Shown here: positions 1 to 11,073 of the stretch, in pieces | How positions within the stretch are numbered: position 1 is the first letter of the stretch | How the letters are laid out: every line of letters starts with the position of its first letter | Assembly (NCBI GenBank): GCA_003586115.2 | Contig: QVOM02000101.1 | Coordinates: 29,481,289 to 29,545,288 of the forward strand | DNA length: 64,000 nt | Source: Salvator merianae | Lineage: Eukaryota; Chordata; Lepidosauria; Squamata; Teiidae | Direction of reading: 5' to 3' | The notes under the pieces: model-generated | What the model was told of the DNA's origin: nothing | Database searches by the model: none | Seen by the model: only the letters and a program-made list of their open reading frames with translations | Translations under genes and position numbers: made by a program

Positions 1-155
1 CACTTATCCTGCAGTTCCTGCAGACTGCATTATATTCTTCTTTAGATATGTCCCCATCCTTAAATTTTTAAAACATTTTTTAAGACATCCAGCAAATGGA
101 TACTCCCTACCCTCCTTCTGAGTCCATCAAAATCTGCCCTTCTGAAGTCCAAACT

Positions 156-639
156 TTAAGTCTGAGTCTTCTCAGGTCTTCCACCCTTTGCTATCCATAA
201 TTCAATGGTAGCATGGTCACTGCCTTCCAGGGTCCCAGTCGCCCTTACTTTCTCGACCATTTCCTCCCTGTTGGTAAGAATTAGGTCAAAGACAGCAGAC
301 CTCCTTATTTTTTCCTCCATCATTTGGAAGATGATGTTATCTGCAAGAAAGGTTAAAAATGTATTGGACCCATGACTTTTGCTTGAGAGAGATTCCCAAC
401 ATGTCTGAATAGTTAAAATTTCCCACAATCACTATGTCATGTCTTCATGAGAGCTTGGCCATCTGATGTAGGAAAATTTCATCCATATCTTCTGTTTGTC
501 CAGGGGGTCTATAATAAAGTCCTACAACAGTATCCTTTGTGTTGCTCACTCCTTGTATTTTCACCCAAACAGTTTCTACAGGTCTTCCATTATCTGAAAG
601 ATGAATCTCTGCAGAGGTATATGCTTTCCTTGCATACAA
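156..639 (-). pseudogene. CR1 ORF2 endonuclease remnant
   Basis: Two pieces in different frames (639-445, then 428-156) together read as the apurinic-like endonuclease domain of a CR1 ORF2 protein. The first carries the motif VVGLYYRPPGQTEDMDEIFL. The second carries CWESLSSKSHGSNTFLTFL and then VFDLILTN and GSDHATIEL; the SDH triplet is the conserved catalytic end of this endonuclease family. A frameshift lies between about 428 and 445, in the segment that should read as the conserved GDFN motif. In life this enzyme nicks target DNA to prime reverse transcription; this copy cannot make it. Confidence 0.85.
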
Positions 640-1079
640 TGCAACACCTCCTCCCCTTTTGTCAAGCCTGTTTGTTTTTTTTGTTTGTTTTTTTTTAAAG
701 TTGTAGCATTTGAGCTCTGTATTTCAATCATATGTATCATCCCACCAGGTTTCAGTTATGCCTATGATATCATCTTTATTTTCCTGTTAGGATTTCCAGT
801 TCTCCTTATTTGTTTCCCATGTTTTGTGCATTGCTATAGAAACATCTTGGTTTGTGAAAAATATCTTCTACAGGCTTGACTCCTCTAGGTTCCTTCCAAG
901 CTGTTTGTCTTTGTTGCTTCTTTCTACTTCTGGTAGCAAGATCATCATCTGTATTCATTAGCTGCATATTTTTTCTTTGGCCTTTTACTTTCCCTTGTAC
1001 CCTAGTTTAAAGCTCTCCTGATGGGTGTAGCAAGTCTCCTGCCAAACATATGCTTTCCTGTCTTTGTAAGATGCAGCCA

Positions 1080-1412
1080 TCTCATATAAGTAGTTCAATC
1101 CATGATCTAGAAATCCAAATTCTTGCTGATAGCACCATCAACGTAGTCAGTTGTTTACCTCTAGAATCTTCCTGCATCTTCTTGTTCAACAACCATTCCC
1201 TGGAAGGATAGATGAGAAGACAATCTACGCTCTTAGTTCCTTTACTTTCCTGCCTAGATGTTCAAGCTCTCTGCAGATAGCTTTGAAGTTCATTTGTCCC
1301 TACGTGCATTAGTAGGACTGAAGAGTTTTGGCAGCCTCTCAGTCACATCTTCGATTCAAGTACCAGGAAGGCAACACACCTCTCGTGAGGTCATGTCAGG
1401 TCTGCAAACAAA
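1080..1412 (-). pseudogene. CR1 ORF1 esterase-domain remnant
   Basis: The minus strand reads pieces such as VTERLPKLF preceded by a stop-interrupted LPGT segment. This matches the start of the GDSL/SGNH-type esterase found in the ORF1 protein of many CR1 elements. The position between the ORF1 zinc finger and the ORF2 endonuclease is right. Several stops and frame changes are present. The catalytic serine and histidine blocks could not be located with confidence, so this is a positional and motif-level call. Confidence 0.5.
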
Positions 1413-1570
1413 TCCTTTTTTGGATTCGGACACGTTTTTACTTATCCGGTGGTAGTAACGATCGGCAGCAGATGAGGTCCACTGCCGGTCATTACGGCCG
1501 TCCTGTGGTGCAAACGCACTTGTCTAGCAAGCATCCTTGATGCTTGCCAGTAGCAAGTGCGAACAGGCTC
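1413..1570 (-). mobile_element. Family-1 TIR element fragment inside CR1
   Basis: About 145 bases match, in reverse orientation, the first 145 bases of the 968-bp element at 50810. The outer end is GAGCCTGTTCGCACTTGC on the minus strand, the shared terminus of this family. A hairpin lies at 1516-1560 (outer stem GCACTTG/CAAGTGC, inner stem GCAAGCATC/GATGCTTGC). The left end near 1413 is not a clean TIR and lies where the large copy has a perfect palindrome, so this may be a deletion product. It splits CR1 ORF1 and is therefore younger than that CR1. Confidence 0.75.
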
Positions 1571-1582
1571 ATTTTGAAGAGC

Positions 1583-1783
1583 TTATTCTGTTCCATCCAG
1601 GAAATTCTCAGCTTGCCTAACGAGCTTCCAAGCAGCCACTCTCTCCTCAAGACCTTGCACTTTCTCTTCCAGTAGAGACACAAGCTTGCATTTGTGGCAG
1701 GTGTAGTTTGGGTTCTTTTCTGGTAGGCGTGTGAACATGCTACATCCATTGCAGTTGACTACAAAGCTCTGTTCTCTATCCAT
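1583..1783 (-). pseudogene. CR1 ORF1 N-terminus with Cys4 zinc finger
   Basis: A 66-residue frame starts with Met at 1783. It has Cys at residues 11, 14, 29 and 32 (CNGC, then CHKC), a PHD-like or treble-clef zinc-binding pattern, followed by a leucine- and glutamate-rich stretch (KLVSLLEEKVQGLEERVAAW) typical of the coiled coil after the finger in CR1 ORF1. A TAA stop ends the frame, and soon after it the CR1 sequence is interrupted by the TIR-element fragment at 1413-1570. The ORF1 protein is thought to bind LINE RNA. Confidence 0.7.
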
Positions 1784-1835
1784 ATTGTCTGGAGGAAGCT
1801 GATGTCCTCTTCTGAAATATTAAGCAGTACAGAGT

Positions 1836-2927
1836 ACTTCCAATAATCTTTAATCTATAAATTTACAAATTTGCAAACTGTTGGCCAATAAGAATTTGGT
1901 TGCTAAGCATGGACAGGCAGAACTCTGTGGAATGATAAGGTTAAATTCTGAGCACTTTGGCATCTGGGGAGAGGTGGTGGTGGGTGTTAGAGTCAATTAT
2001 ATAAATTAATTGAATCCCATCAATTATTGTTTCTCATACATGATCAATTATGCCCCTGAAATGAATTGAGGTGACCATGCCAAGTTACAATCTCCCTTTT
2101 TCAGTAAAGAAACAGTTTCTTTAACTAAAAGGTGCCTTTATAAAGTTATAGGAGTGAAAGAGAAGAAAAGTAACTCTAAATGTGAATTAAGAAAGAAAGT
2201 GGTAGAAAGGGGAAGAGAGGCAACTAACTTAGGAAGCAGATAAAGTATAACTTTCTTGAGGTCTTCTCTAGCTCAGGGATGATCTTTACAGTGATAAACA
2301 ATGTTATCAACGCACAAACTCTCACACACATGCACCAGCTTGTGGGAGGGTTGTAATGCTTGAAGAAACAAGCTTAACAGAAGGCAGAAGTGCCAACACT
2401 CTGGCTAACTTCTTGTCTCTCAGTATAGCTGAAGTGAGGTATAGTGGCCTGGAAATCGCTACATTAATCAATCTTACATGTCCTCAAAGTTTTAGCTTCA
2501 TAGGGTATCAGTCTGGTTTGATTGTATATCCAATGTGTTATTAGCCCTTGCCTGAAGTGGAAATTGTATAATGCGATGTCATGCAGCAAACCCATAAGAA
2601 GGGAGACTCGCCTTTGGAGTAATTTTGCTAAGACAGCTATCCTGTAGGTCCCTGGAACCTAAACATATAGCATAAGAATATCAGGACTGAGTCCAGCTTT
2701 TGCTGAAGTAGCAGACTTAGGTTTCATCTCCTGTAGTGACATCTAAGGTTGAAGACAGAGTTGGCTTTGGAATGCTGAAAACTACCTAAAGACATAGGGT
2801 GTATTCATACACATGTTTATTGATGCCCCTGGGTTAAATTTTAGACCCAAAGTTCAAACATAAAATAAAAATGCTTTACCAAGTCCCAAAGACTCTGACT
2901 GTGCACCCATTTTGCAGATGGAAAATA
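1836..2927. other. Unassigned AT-rich stretch
   Basis: No protein motif, TIR or long tandem repeat was recognised here. Short open frames exist but have no recognisable content. Confidence 0.5.
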
Positions 2928-2941
2928 ATCACTCTTGGGAT
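2928..2941. repeat. L1 target-site duplication, left copy
   Basis: ATCACTCTTGGGAT here is repeated exactly at 3966-3979, flanking an L1 tail. The first three bases overlap in sequence with the ATC repeats of the L1 tail, so the certain part is 11-14 bp. Confidence 0.9.
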
Positions 2942-3965
2942 ACAAAAATAATGTAACAAATGAATTCACTTTGAAAACAAGAAAGCAATTAAATCAGGAG
3001 GATTTGGAGGTACAATAGTTTATGTACGCTCAATTAGTGAATGTTTTGAAAGAAGATAATAGGAGGATGAACTTCAAATTAGAAAGACAGAAATGGGAAG
3101 AAGATCTTGAGAAAGAAGAGAGGGGTACTATAGGGGCATTGTATAAACTACTTCTGAAAATGAAATTAGAACAAGAACAAGCTAAAGAATGTATGTTAGC
3201 ATGGACTAAAAATTTTAACTATAGTATCATGATGGAACAATGGGAAAAACTTTGGACTAAAGATTTGAAATGTACTATATGTTACATGTCAAAATGAACA
3301 TATATAAGATGATGTATCAATGGTATTAAGCACCTTATAAATTTTCAAAAATGTTTCAAGATATGTCAAATAAGTGTTGGAAATGTAAAAAACAAGAAGG
3401 CACTTTTTATCATATGTGGTGGACTTGTGTAAGAGCAAAAAAAATAAAAGTGGAAATGTTTACATTTATGCAGAAGATCTTAAAGATAAATATTCCTTTT
3501 AAATCTGAATTGTTCTTATTGGGAATAATAGAAAATAAGTTTGAGGTTGTTGATGCGTTATTGCAAAATATGGTAACTGCAGCCAGAATTGTTATATGCA
3601 CAGAAATGGAAAGGGAACAAAATACCAATGGTGGATGATTGGTTGGTTAAAATGATAGACCTTGGCAATATGGATTAATTGACTATTATTGAGAAATAAG
3701 ACAGTTGAAAGGTTATATAGAAACTGAAAACCCTTTATTGACTTCCTGCAAGAATTGGAAAGTGGACTTGTGATGTCTGGATTTGAAGAGTGATGAGGGA
3801 AGAAGACAATCGGTGGAAGAAAAGATTTGAAAGTAATCAGAAGGGGCAAGAAACATGAAATATAGAAGAAACTTTGGATGAAGGAGGAAGTCAGTAGTAA
3901 AAATGTTACTGTATGAACTGTTGAATTTAATGTAAATTTTATATGTCTTAAATAAAATCATCATC
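2942..3965 (+). mobile_element. 5'-truncated L1 LINE insertion
   Basis: A 1,024-bp insertion bounded by a perfect 14-bp direct repeat. It contains the C-terminal end of L1 ORF2, a short 3' untranslated region, an AATAAA signal and a short ATC-rich tail. It is cut off at the 5' end, the usual outcome of target-primed reverse transcription. It resembles the copies at 52045-53070 and 39371-39766 closely enough that they appear to be one squamate L1 lineage. Stops and frame changes show it is dead, yet the target duplication is still perfect, so it is not extremely old. Confidence 0.92.
3022..3638 (+). pseudogene. L1 ORF2 C-terminal domain remnant
   Basis: Two frames, 3022-3297 and 3351-3638, together read the post-reverse-transcriptase part of L1 ORF2. 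The second holds the Cys-rich motif CWKCKKQEGTFYHMWWTC, a C-x2-C-x7-H-x4-C arrangement diagnostic of the L1 C-terminal zinc knuckle, followed by MQKILKINIPFKSELFLLGI. A break between the frames near 3297-3350 and a stop near 3638 disable it. The copy at 52287-53053 keeps the same region in longer frames. Confidence 0.9.
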
Positions 3966-3979
3966 ATCACTCTTGGGAT
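3966..3979. repeat. L1 target-site duplication, right copy
   Basis: Exact copy of 2928-2941, immediately after the ATC-rich L1 tail. Confidence 0.9.
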
Positions 3980-5434
3980 GACTTGGAGTTTTAGCCAGAT
4001 GGAACAAATGGCTATGAAGCTCCTGTAGTCAATCCCAGCCTGCTAAAACCACCAACAAATCATGTCCATGGAAATTTTGACTGGTAGCAGCCACTGGGAG
4101 GCAAGGTTGGATGACAATGGCAGGAGGTAGGAGGCTTATTTTTAAAATTCTGTAAAGTGTTTGTATTCAGTGTGACTGCAGATAGGACACTTCTTGATAA
4201 AGAGGTGTCCCAAAACTGTCCTGTATGACTTTGAAGCATTCAAAGGGACACAGAATGGACAGGGAACCTATTCTAAAATCCAAAAGTACACTCTGGGGGC
4301 AGGTAGAAAATGGAGTAAACAAGGAAATTGAGCAACATCAGACTGTCCAAGTCATATAAATGTGTTAATCTAATCAAGCATTCAGTTCAGGCACCCATAC
4401 TAGCCTTGCAGCTGCTCTCACCCAATGCATGAACCCTTAACAGCTGGTATCACCTTTCTGCAACACATTGACAAGATTTGACCTGTGTGCAAAAAAAAAC
4501 AACTTTTAATAGAAAAAAAGACAGACATGGATGACTATTCTGAGTCAATGTTCCAAGAAAGAGAGGGGTGTGTGTACAAAGGTGGTATGGTCCCCCATGT
4601 TATTGGCTTGAACAACATTCTAACCTAAGTGTAAGGACCACTGTCGGGAATGGTCTCTGGCACCATCCATTCTCAGTCATATGGTCTGTCACAGGCAATA
4701 AGCTCAATATACAAGAGCTCATCTGAATGGGATGAGGTGTTGAAGAGGCCTATGGTGTGAGAATGATGTCATAGCTAGCTGCAATGGAATACTTTAAAGC
4801 AGTCTTGGGACAATTTCTCAGTGGTGAGCTGGACCATCTGCTTGTGTGTGGACAACAACAAGTGGATGATATGGTCTACCAGGTATGAAGAACCTGGGAC
4901 CATTTTGTTGGGCTTGCAGAAGGAATCCTGTAAGTATGCATAAATAGTCCTGGTCGGCAACTTCAGAGGTAGCCTCTAAAGTTGGGCTGGATGGGTTATC
5001 CTCCATGATACAATAGCTTGTAGAAAGATTAGCTTTGATTTTCTGATGGCATTATCTAAAATGATTTACTTTAACAATTGCACATAATTTACCCCATATA
5101 GAATTTTCATATCACGTTGTGCCAAACCAAATATAAACTGTTCACTGGCAATTATTTCTACATTGTACTGAATGGTGTGGAAGATTCTGAGCAATTCTCA
5201 AAATAACTAAATCTGACTAATGAAAAATTGGGGTGCTTTATAATATTGAGTGGCTTTTAATTAAAAGCATGATAATTCTAATTCTTTGCCCTTATTCTCT
5301 GTTGCTGTCCTTAATTGATCTGCCCTCCAACATCAGTGACAACAGAAGAAAGAAAAGACATAAAAATAATTTGGTGCACAGCTGATAAAATGTCTATACA
5401 TCTCTATATAAGACTGCTGGTTATTTAAGAATAC
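3980..5434. other. Unassigned stretch
   Basis: Mixed-composition DNA with no recognised element, long repeat or plausible exon. Confidence 0.5.
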
Positions 5435-5437
5435 ATT

Positions 5438-6274
5438 GGGCCTATTCACTCGACAGTAGCAAGCATCAAGCATGGTTGTTATCCAAGTGCACTCACACTG
5501 CAGGATGGCTGACATGACTGGGAGCAGGCTTCATCCTAAATTGTACACTAAATTGTAGTCTAGAACCTCATCTGAAGCTCATAGTGAGCTTCACATAAGA
5601 TTCCATTCACACTTACCTGCAGTGCAATGACCATCTTTGGTGGGATGTGCCCATCACGCATGCACACATGCACAATCATGTATGTGTGATGGGGCAGTCA
5701 GGCCTGATTGGGCCTGTGTGATGTCCCAATTGGGCTTATGTGATGTCCTGATTGTGCCTGTGATGATAGATCATGGCACGTGATGCCCATTTTGGCCTTG
5801 CAAGGCCCTATTGGGCACACACCTGATCATCACCATGGCCGCGGCTGGCAAATATCCTGTGCACTGTGTGGGCCTGCTGGTTGTCATGGCAGTGGCTGGC
5901 CACTTGCTGGCTGTTGCTGTGGTGACAATCAGGCACGTGTCCAATCAGGACTTACAAGGCCAAATCTGGCATCAAGGCCTGACTGGGGAATTGCATGGGC
6001 TAAATCAGGCCAGTGCGATCTGGCAGGCCCATCTGAGCAAAGACGCATGCATGCGGCACTGCTGCAGGTCACCGTGGCAGTGGCCGGACACTTGCCGGAT
6101 ATTGCTACGGTGAGGATCGGGCACAGCTACAGGTATTTGCACCACAAGCACCAGTAGCATGCTTCAGAACCTGTTTTTGGCTGCACAATGCGACAGTGCC
6201 AATGCTGGGTTGTTAAGTACTACACTAGCACAGACTAATTAGTCTGTGCTGGCATTGTAAGTGTGAAAATGGCC
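5438..6274 (+). mobile_element. Family-1 TIR element, 837 bp
   Basis: The left end GGGCCTATTCACTC and the reverse complement of the right end, GGCCATTTTCACACTTAC, are imperfect inverted repeats. ATT flanks both sides (5435-5437 and 6275-6277). The element aligns along its length with the 968-bp copy at 50810-51777: same subterminal hairpin, same motif after CTGAAGCTCA, same tract of repeated 'ttgggcc/gggcctg' units, same right end. Inside are several inverted repeats, including a perfect 24-bp palindrome at 6227-6250. It is richer in GC than its surroundings. No transposase is encoded; apparent frames of 100-125 codons here look like chance openings in GC-rich DNA. Confidence 0.82.
6227..6250. 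repeat. Perfect 24-bp palindrome
   Basis: AGCACAGACTAA joined to its own reverse complement with no spacer, about 25 bp inside the right terminus of the 837-bp element. The equivalent place in the 968-bp copy forms a different hairpin (TAGAATG/CATTCTA). Confidence 0.9.
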
Positions 6275-6277
6275 ATT

Positions 6278-7137
6278 GGTTCTGTGGTGAAAATTTTAAT
6301 CTTAAACACCTGGAACTGAGAGAAGACATGCTAGCTAGTAATTTTTTTATTAAATATGTCAAAATTGCTTATTCAAAAATGCATGTTCCACAAGGGCATA
6401 AAATTAGATTATTTGGTGGTTCTAGCTGTCATACGTCAGGTACATCACTGCAACAATAAATGACATCTGGGAGTGTGCAAAATATCCTTCCAAAATATTT
6501 GGAACAGTCATCATGATTCACAATGAAACCTGAGTTTAAGCATGTCAGCTTGCCTTTCTTAGCTCACAAGAAGCAAAGTGATGCCTTACTTGTACACACC
6601 TGATCCCCCTTAGTTTTTTCAGGCTTCTTCAAGCCTAAGACGGCAGGGTCAGACATTTCCATATCATATCATGCTGCACAATGTGATGACAACATTGTTC
6701 AGTGCTGTGTATTTGGAAGCTTTTTGTTGTTTCCCCTAGCACACACCAGCACCCAAAAAAGCAGGTAACAATTCATCTCAGCTTTTTTTTTTTTTGGTCT
6801 TTTCTGATGTTTGGATAAGTTGAGGAAATCCCAAGAGGTCCAAAAATGTACAGTCCTATATGATGATGTCATCACACACTGTAAAAATGTCTGAACTAGC
6901 CTCCTCAGGCCTAGAGTAGGGGAAAAAAACACTAAGGAGAAAAATGTGCACAGATAAATTCATTACCTTGTTCTTAGAGACATGGGGTAGGTATGCTAAT
7001 GCACTTAAACACCACCCTCAGCAAGAGGTGCATACTTGGCTTTTCCAAATGGTTCTGAACAGCATTTTGCATGTCACTAATGTCATCTCTTTACTCAACA
7101 GTAGTCAGTGAAGCCTTGATCTAGGACTGTAAGCCTC
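6278..7137. other. Unassigned stretch
   Basis: No recognised repeat family or exon. Confidence 0.5.
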
Positions 7138-7145
7138 TTTCTTTC

Positions 7146-7225
<80 letters not shown>

Positions 7226-7231
7226 TCCTTT
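7138..7231 (+). repeat. (CTTT)n/(CT)n microsatellite
   Basis: About 94 bases of pyrimidine tract: a CT core then about 14 CTTT units, ending in an imperfect CCTTTC. Confidence 0.97.
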
Positions 7232-8195
7232 CGCCATTAAAATGAATGAGAAAAGAAAAGAAAGTGAAACACTTTGGTCAATAGATGCAATAAGCAGAAC
7301 ATGGATGAAACTGTCTGTTCCATGAGGTCAGCCTACACCATGTAAACTCATTGTCTTATTTTAAATTATTTGGCACAAAATATTGTCAGGGAAAGTCACA
7401 ATAATTAATGAGGGAGAGGAAGGGTCATGAAACTCAGACAATTTGGGTCAAGGGAATCAGTCCAATTAAACTAGGTCCTTTAATGAAACAATTGTGTTGC
7501 TTTTGGGTTACAAAGGCAGCCGAAATTTTGAGGTTTGGTTTTATTTATAGCTTTCAGATTTCCTACATCTGGTCTGTATGAGAAGCCTTTACTGAGTTCT
7601 GTCATTTAACAACTTGGGGATCTTCCAATTGAGTTTTAAACTCAAGAAGAATCAGGAAAATGTGTACTTGGCTGCTTGTGTGTTCCACATAGAAAGTCAG
7701 TGAATAATTCTGAAAAAATGATCAGGCCTTTATTATGTACTTCTTTTAGTGAGGTAACTTAGGTGGTCAAGAGCTGTGAGAAGTGGACTTGCTTGGAAAA
7801 GCACAACAGTGGGTCTGTGTTCAAATCTTAGCTGGATCTGCATGATGTCTTTATGAACTCATGGGTGTGCAGTATCTGCACCACATTGCCCACTCAATAC
7901 AGATGAAGAGCAAGGGGTCTGTAAGGATGCCACACTAATCCCTATTATGCTGCAATAAGTGCAGTTATGGTGCTTGTATTACATTGCTGTTTGAAGAGGT
8001 CTGAGAGATCTTGCCCCACAGTGACGCATCTCCTCCTGCTGCTGCTACCACCACCATCACTTGAAGAGACTTACTCCCCCCCCCCAGGAAGTGTTTGCTT
8101 ATTTGAACCCAAGGATTGTCCCCATTCTAATTGTCCACCACCAGACTCAAAGTGGGAATTCCCGCTCTTTGAATCTGATGGAGAAGGCAGTTCTT
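7232..8195. other. Unassigned stretch
   Basis: No recognised element. A short run of C at 8077-8086 precedes the palindromic region. Confidence 0.4.
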
Positions 8196-8456
8196 CCCTG
8201 TCTATCAAAATCCAGTTGTGGTTTTGACAGGCAGAAGATACTTCCTTCCCCTGCATAAAGATCGGCTGTGATTTAGACATGGGAGTGGAATGCTACATCT
8301 TCTTGATCAAATGCATTGATCTATGGGAAGGAAGGAGAGACATACTCCCCCATCCCTTCTCATCATAATCACAGCTGATCCTAGTTTGGGGGAAGAAAGC
8401 TTCCCTTGCCTGTCAAAATCTCACCTGGAGACTTCCTTGCTGTGATTTTGACAGAT
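8196..8456. repeat. Recurring TGTCAAAATC inverted repeats
   Basis: The word CTGTCAAAATC and its reverse complement GATTTTGACAG occur in alternating orientation: CTATCAAAATC...GTTTTGACAG near 8201-8230, a weaker GTGATTTAGACATGG near 8268, and a perfect 11-bp pair at 8411-8454 around a 23-base loop. Short intervening stretches also repeat loosely (a 'cacagctga/ctgtga' motif and 'cttcc' tracts). This looks like a decayed fold-back or tandem inverted unit. No TIRs or target duplications were found. Confidence 0.55.
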
Positions 8457-8949
8457 GGGGGGATCCAGCAACATGCAAACAGTACATTGACCCTTTCAGA
8501 GGAACACTTGCTCCTCTTAATTTATAAGGAGAAGAATATTATACTTTTAACACTGTTCTGTTTCCTGTGCAGAAACTGTCTTCTTCCTGTACATCCCAGT
8601 GATATAGATTGATTGGTGATTAAGTTTATTTCATTGTTAGATGTTTACCGTGCCGTCTTCCAGTTCTTGTATGGCATTTCGGAATTCTAGCATCTTTATG
8701 GAGTCTATAGGTGTTGACACTATGGTACACTTCTTAAACATTCTTTGCTGGTTAGTTAGGATAGCACAAACATTTTGAGGGGGCTTCAGGAAGTACCAGA
8801 TTGCCTTGAAGCCTCTTTGGCACAGAGAGAATTGAAAGCTTGTCTAGGCAATTCAGTGAATCTGGGCCTCAAATTAAACAATGAGGAATGGATCAGGAAT
8901 CTTAGGACCTTTTCCCACTTTCTACCTTTCTATATTTCTACAGTATAAT

Positions 8950-9346
8950 TATCCTGCTCTAAGGTTGAATAGACCTTGCAGTGCGGTGACCATCCAAACT
9001 GTGAGACCTTAGAACAAACTGGAAGCAGGATAGCAGCATGCACAGTGTGAATGCCGGTGTTCTGCACCATGATAGCAGTTGGGAGACTTCCAGCTCTGTC
9101 AGGGTGACTAGGAATGTCACACGCTGTGCCATCTCCATTTGCACCTGGAAGAAGGTGTGAACTCAGTGTACTGGGAGCAGTCCAGCTGCTCCTGGTACAG
9201 CTGTGGAGCATGATTTTGTGCTCCACAGTAAGTAGTGATTGGGAACAACTGTAGTCTGCTCCCAATCACTAGGGCCTCCAAGAGATGCAGAGGCATTTCA
9301 CTAGTGAGCATCCTGACACTCATTTGTATAAAGTACGAACAGGCTC
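8950..9346 (-). mobile_element. Family-1 TIR element, right end clear
   Basis: The right end reads AAGTACGAACAGGCTC, the family-1 terminus. Inside, hairpins stand in series: CTGTGGAGCA/TGCTCCACAG near 9204-9231 and a perfect AGTGATTGGGA/TCCCAATCACT pair near 9234-9270, followed by GGGCCTCC as in the copy at 27480-27670. The left boundary could not be found, so the start is approximate. No coding capacity. Confidence 0.6.
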
Positions 9347-9848
9347 TCACTCAGGAAAAACAGACTAAGTTTCTGGAGTTTTGACAGGTTAATATGGGAA
9401 AGAACAGTATTAAATGGAAGCTGATGTAAGCATTGGGTGGTCATTAGGCTTTTCCTTGATATATTATTGCCCCTTAGAGGGCATTCATGCATAATTTTTT
9501 CAATGCATTGAGCATTATTAAAGCCAATCACCCCATAAGTGTTCTACCCAATTAAAAGCTGATAATGGAAATGTGACTGATCTTTTTGAAGGAATTTAGA
9601 GGGGTAATCCTGTGAAGTGAAGTGTTAATTGAAGCTGAACTGCACTTTTCTTCAGAGGTCAGCACAACATATATTGAGGTAACCAGAGAACTTTCCTTGT
9701 TTTAGTTGTTGCTGTTGTCTTCTGACTGTGTTCACGGTTTTTATTTGAGCACCACAATTTCAAAACAAATCACTTTGATTCTGGCCAATCAGGATACTGT
9801 ACAAATAGTTAACAAGAAAATAGTTGGGTGCCTATCATAATGCATCTG

Positions 9849-9961
9849 GGGAGAACTATGAAAGTTCTTGCCGAGGGTCTTCCATAGCCTGCACTAGCAT
9901 GCAGATGGTAAGTCTCTATTCTGAGATACAATCTGGAATAAGTTCAAGTGCAGAAAGGGCC
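9849..9961 (+). mobile_element. Half of a 180-bp fold-back element (family 2)
   Basis: The right arm ('tagcatgcagatgg', then 'ctattctgaga', ending CAAGTGCAGAAAGGGCC) matches the right half of the complete 180-bp copies at 21259-21438 and 55657-55836. The left arm is missing, so the fold-back is broken. Confidence 0.75.
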
Positions 9962-10618
9962 TATATCTCAGCAAACACAAACCACCCATGAATGAAACTC
10001 TTACCACTTGAAAGGGTGGGGCATAGAGTTTCAAATGATTACGGCTAAATGCCCCTAGCCTCAGACAGTTTGAGAGACATTTGGGATGGATTCAACTATC
10101 ATCTCGATGTTGTCCATAAAGCAGGTGGAGGGCACATAGAGCATTTATAAAATTGTTAGTAAAACTTGATAACTCATTAAACCTTGTAACTTTTTGTGTA
10201 ATTGTAACAAGTTGCCATCATGGGATATACTGCTTTGAAATTTGGTCCATCTTTTTGAAACAACCTGTATATACATTTTGCTTATTTATTTTGCAATGTT
10301 TTAAGGTCGGTATTCTTTTTTTTCCCCATCATGTACTGGGTATTTAAAATGGAACACCAGATGTCTCCACTTGATTTTAGAAGAGGAAGGTCCATTTGAT
10401 ATGAGGGCTTCATGGAAGCATATGCCTAGACATCTTAGGGACCTTGGTGATTAAAGATGCAGACAACAATTGGATTGACTCTGGCTCAAGGCACTAGGAA
10501 GTGACATCAATACCACTGAAAATCCTCCACACTTTTTAGTTCATCTGAAAGATAAGGGTGGGTCTAGTAAAAGCATGAAGGAATACTAGTAAGTCAAGGG
10601 ATTCAGGACATTATCACT

Positions 10619-11070
10619 GGACCTTTTTGCCGTTGCCTTGGGGACAGTTCTAGGTGGATTACGGAAACATTGTTTGCACCACAATGCACTGCAGCTGTTT
10701 CTGAGGCAAACTGCTCCTGAAGTTTACCTGCTGTGGACACTTTAAATGCTGCTCCACAGCACTGGGAATGTCCAGGAGTTATATCAATGTAACACTTCTG
10801 GATATTGCCTTCTGACCAGACTCACCTCACCCTCATGCATCATATAGACATCTTCTCACTCAAATGCAGCTAGAAGTGGGCAGGGCATCTGCTGTCCAGA
10901 TGCAAGGCCTGGAGCATACCAAGCAGCTAGTCATTCACATACCTCGTGCTGCTGGACAGGAATGAGAATGCTTCTGCATCCAGCATAGAAAGGCCCCAAC
11001 AGTTATGTACATTGAATGGCCTGGGATTAGCTTTGGAGATCATTCCAAACAGGTAAGTATGAATTTGGCC
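10619..11070 (+). mobile_element. TIR element, 452 bp (family 5)
   Basis: The left end GGACCTTTTTGCCGTTGCC pairs with the reverse complement of the right end, GGCCAAATTCATACTTACC. ACT flanks both sides (10616-10618 and 11071-11073). A diverged relative with the same internal order (GGTGGAT, TTACCTGCTGTGGACA, CTCACCYCACCCTCA, GGCCTGGA) lies at 46059-46514. No transposase. Termini resemble the other TIR families in this window. Confidence 0.65.
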
Positions 11071-11073
11071 ACT

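Larger units (their letters stand above)
1..1835 (-). mobile_element. CR1-clade LINE, decayed, ORF1 plus start of ORF2
   Basis: On the minus strand the order is ORF1 zinc finger (near 1783-1583), ORF1 esterase remnant (about 1412-1080) and ORF2 endonuclease (639 down to the window edge). That is the 5'-to-3' order of CR1 retrotransposons. The reading frame is broken by several frameshifts and stops, so no product is expected. The element continues to the left beyond base 1, where the minus strand still reads as the linker after the endonuclease. The upstream limit near 1835 is approximate. The element is interrupted at about 1413-1570 by a fragment of a TIR element. Family assignment rests on protein motifs; the subfamily cannot be told by eye. 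Confidence 0.85.

Noticed and set aside
5780..6157. 125-codon frame in the 837-bp TIR element
   Set aside because: Same cause: GC-rich hairpin DNA. The homologous frame is not conserved in the 968-bp copy.
7138..7231. Regulatory GAGA-type element
   Set aside because: It is an ordinary CTTT/CT microsatellite with no promoter features around it.
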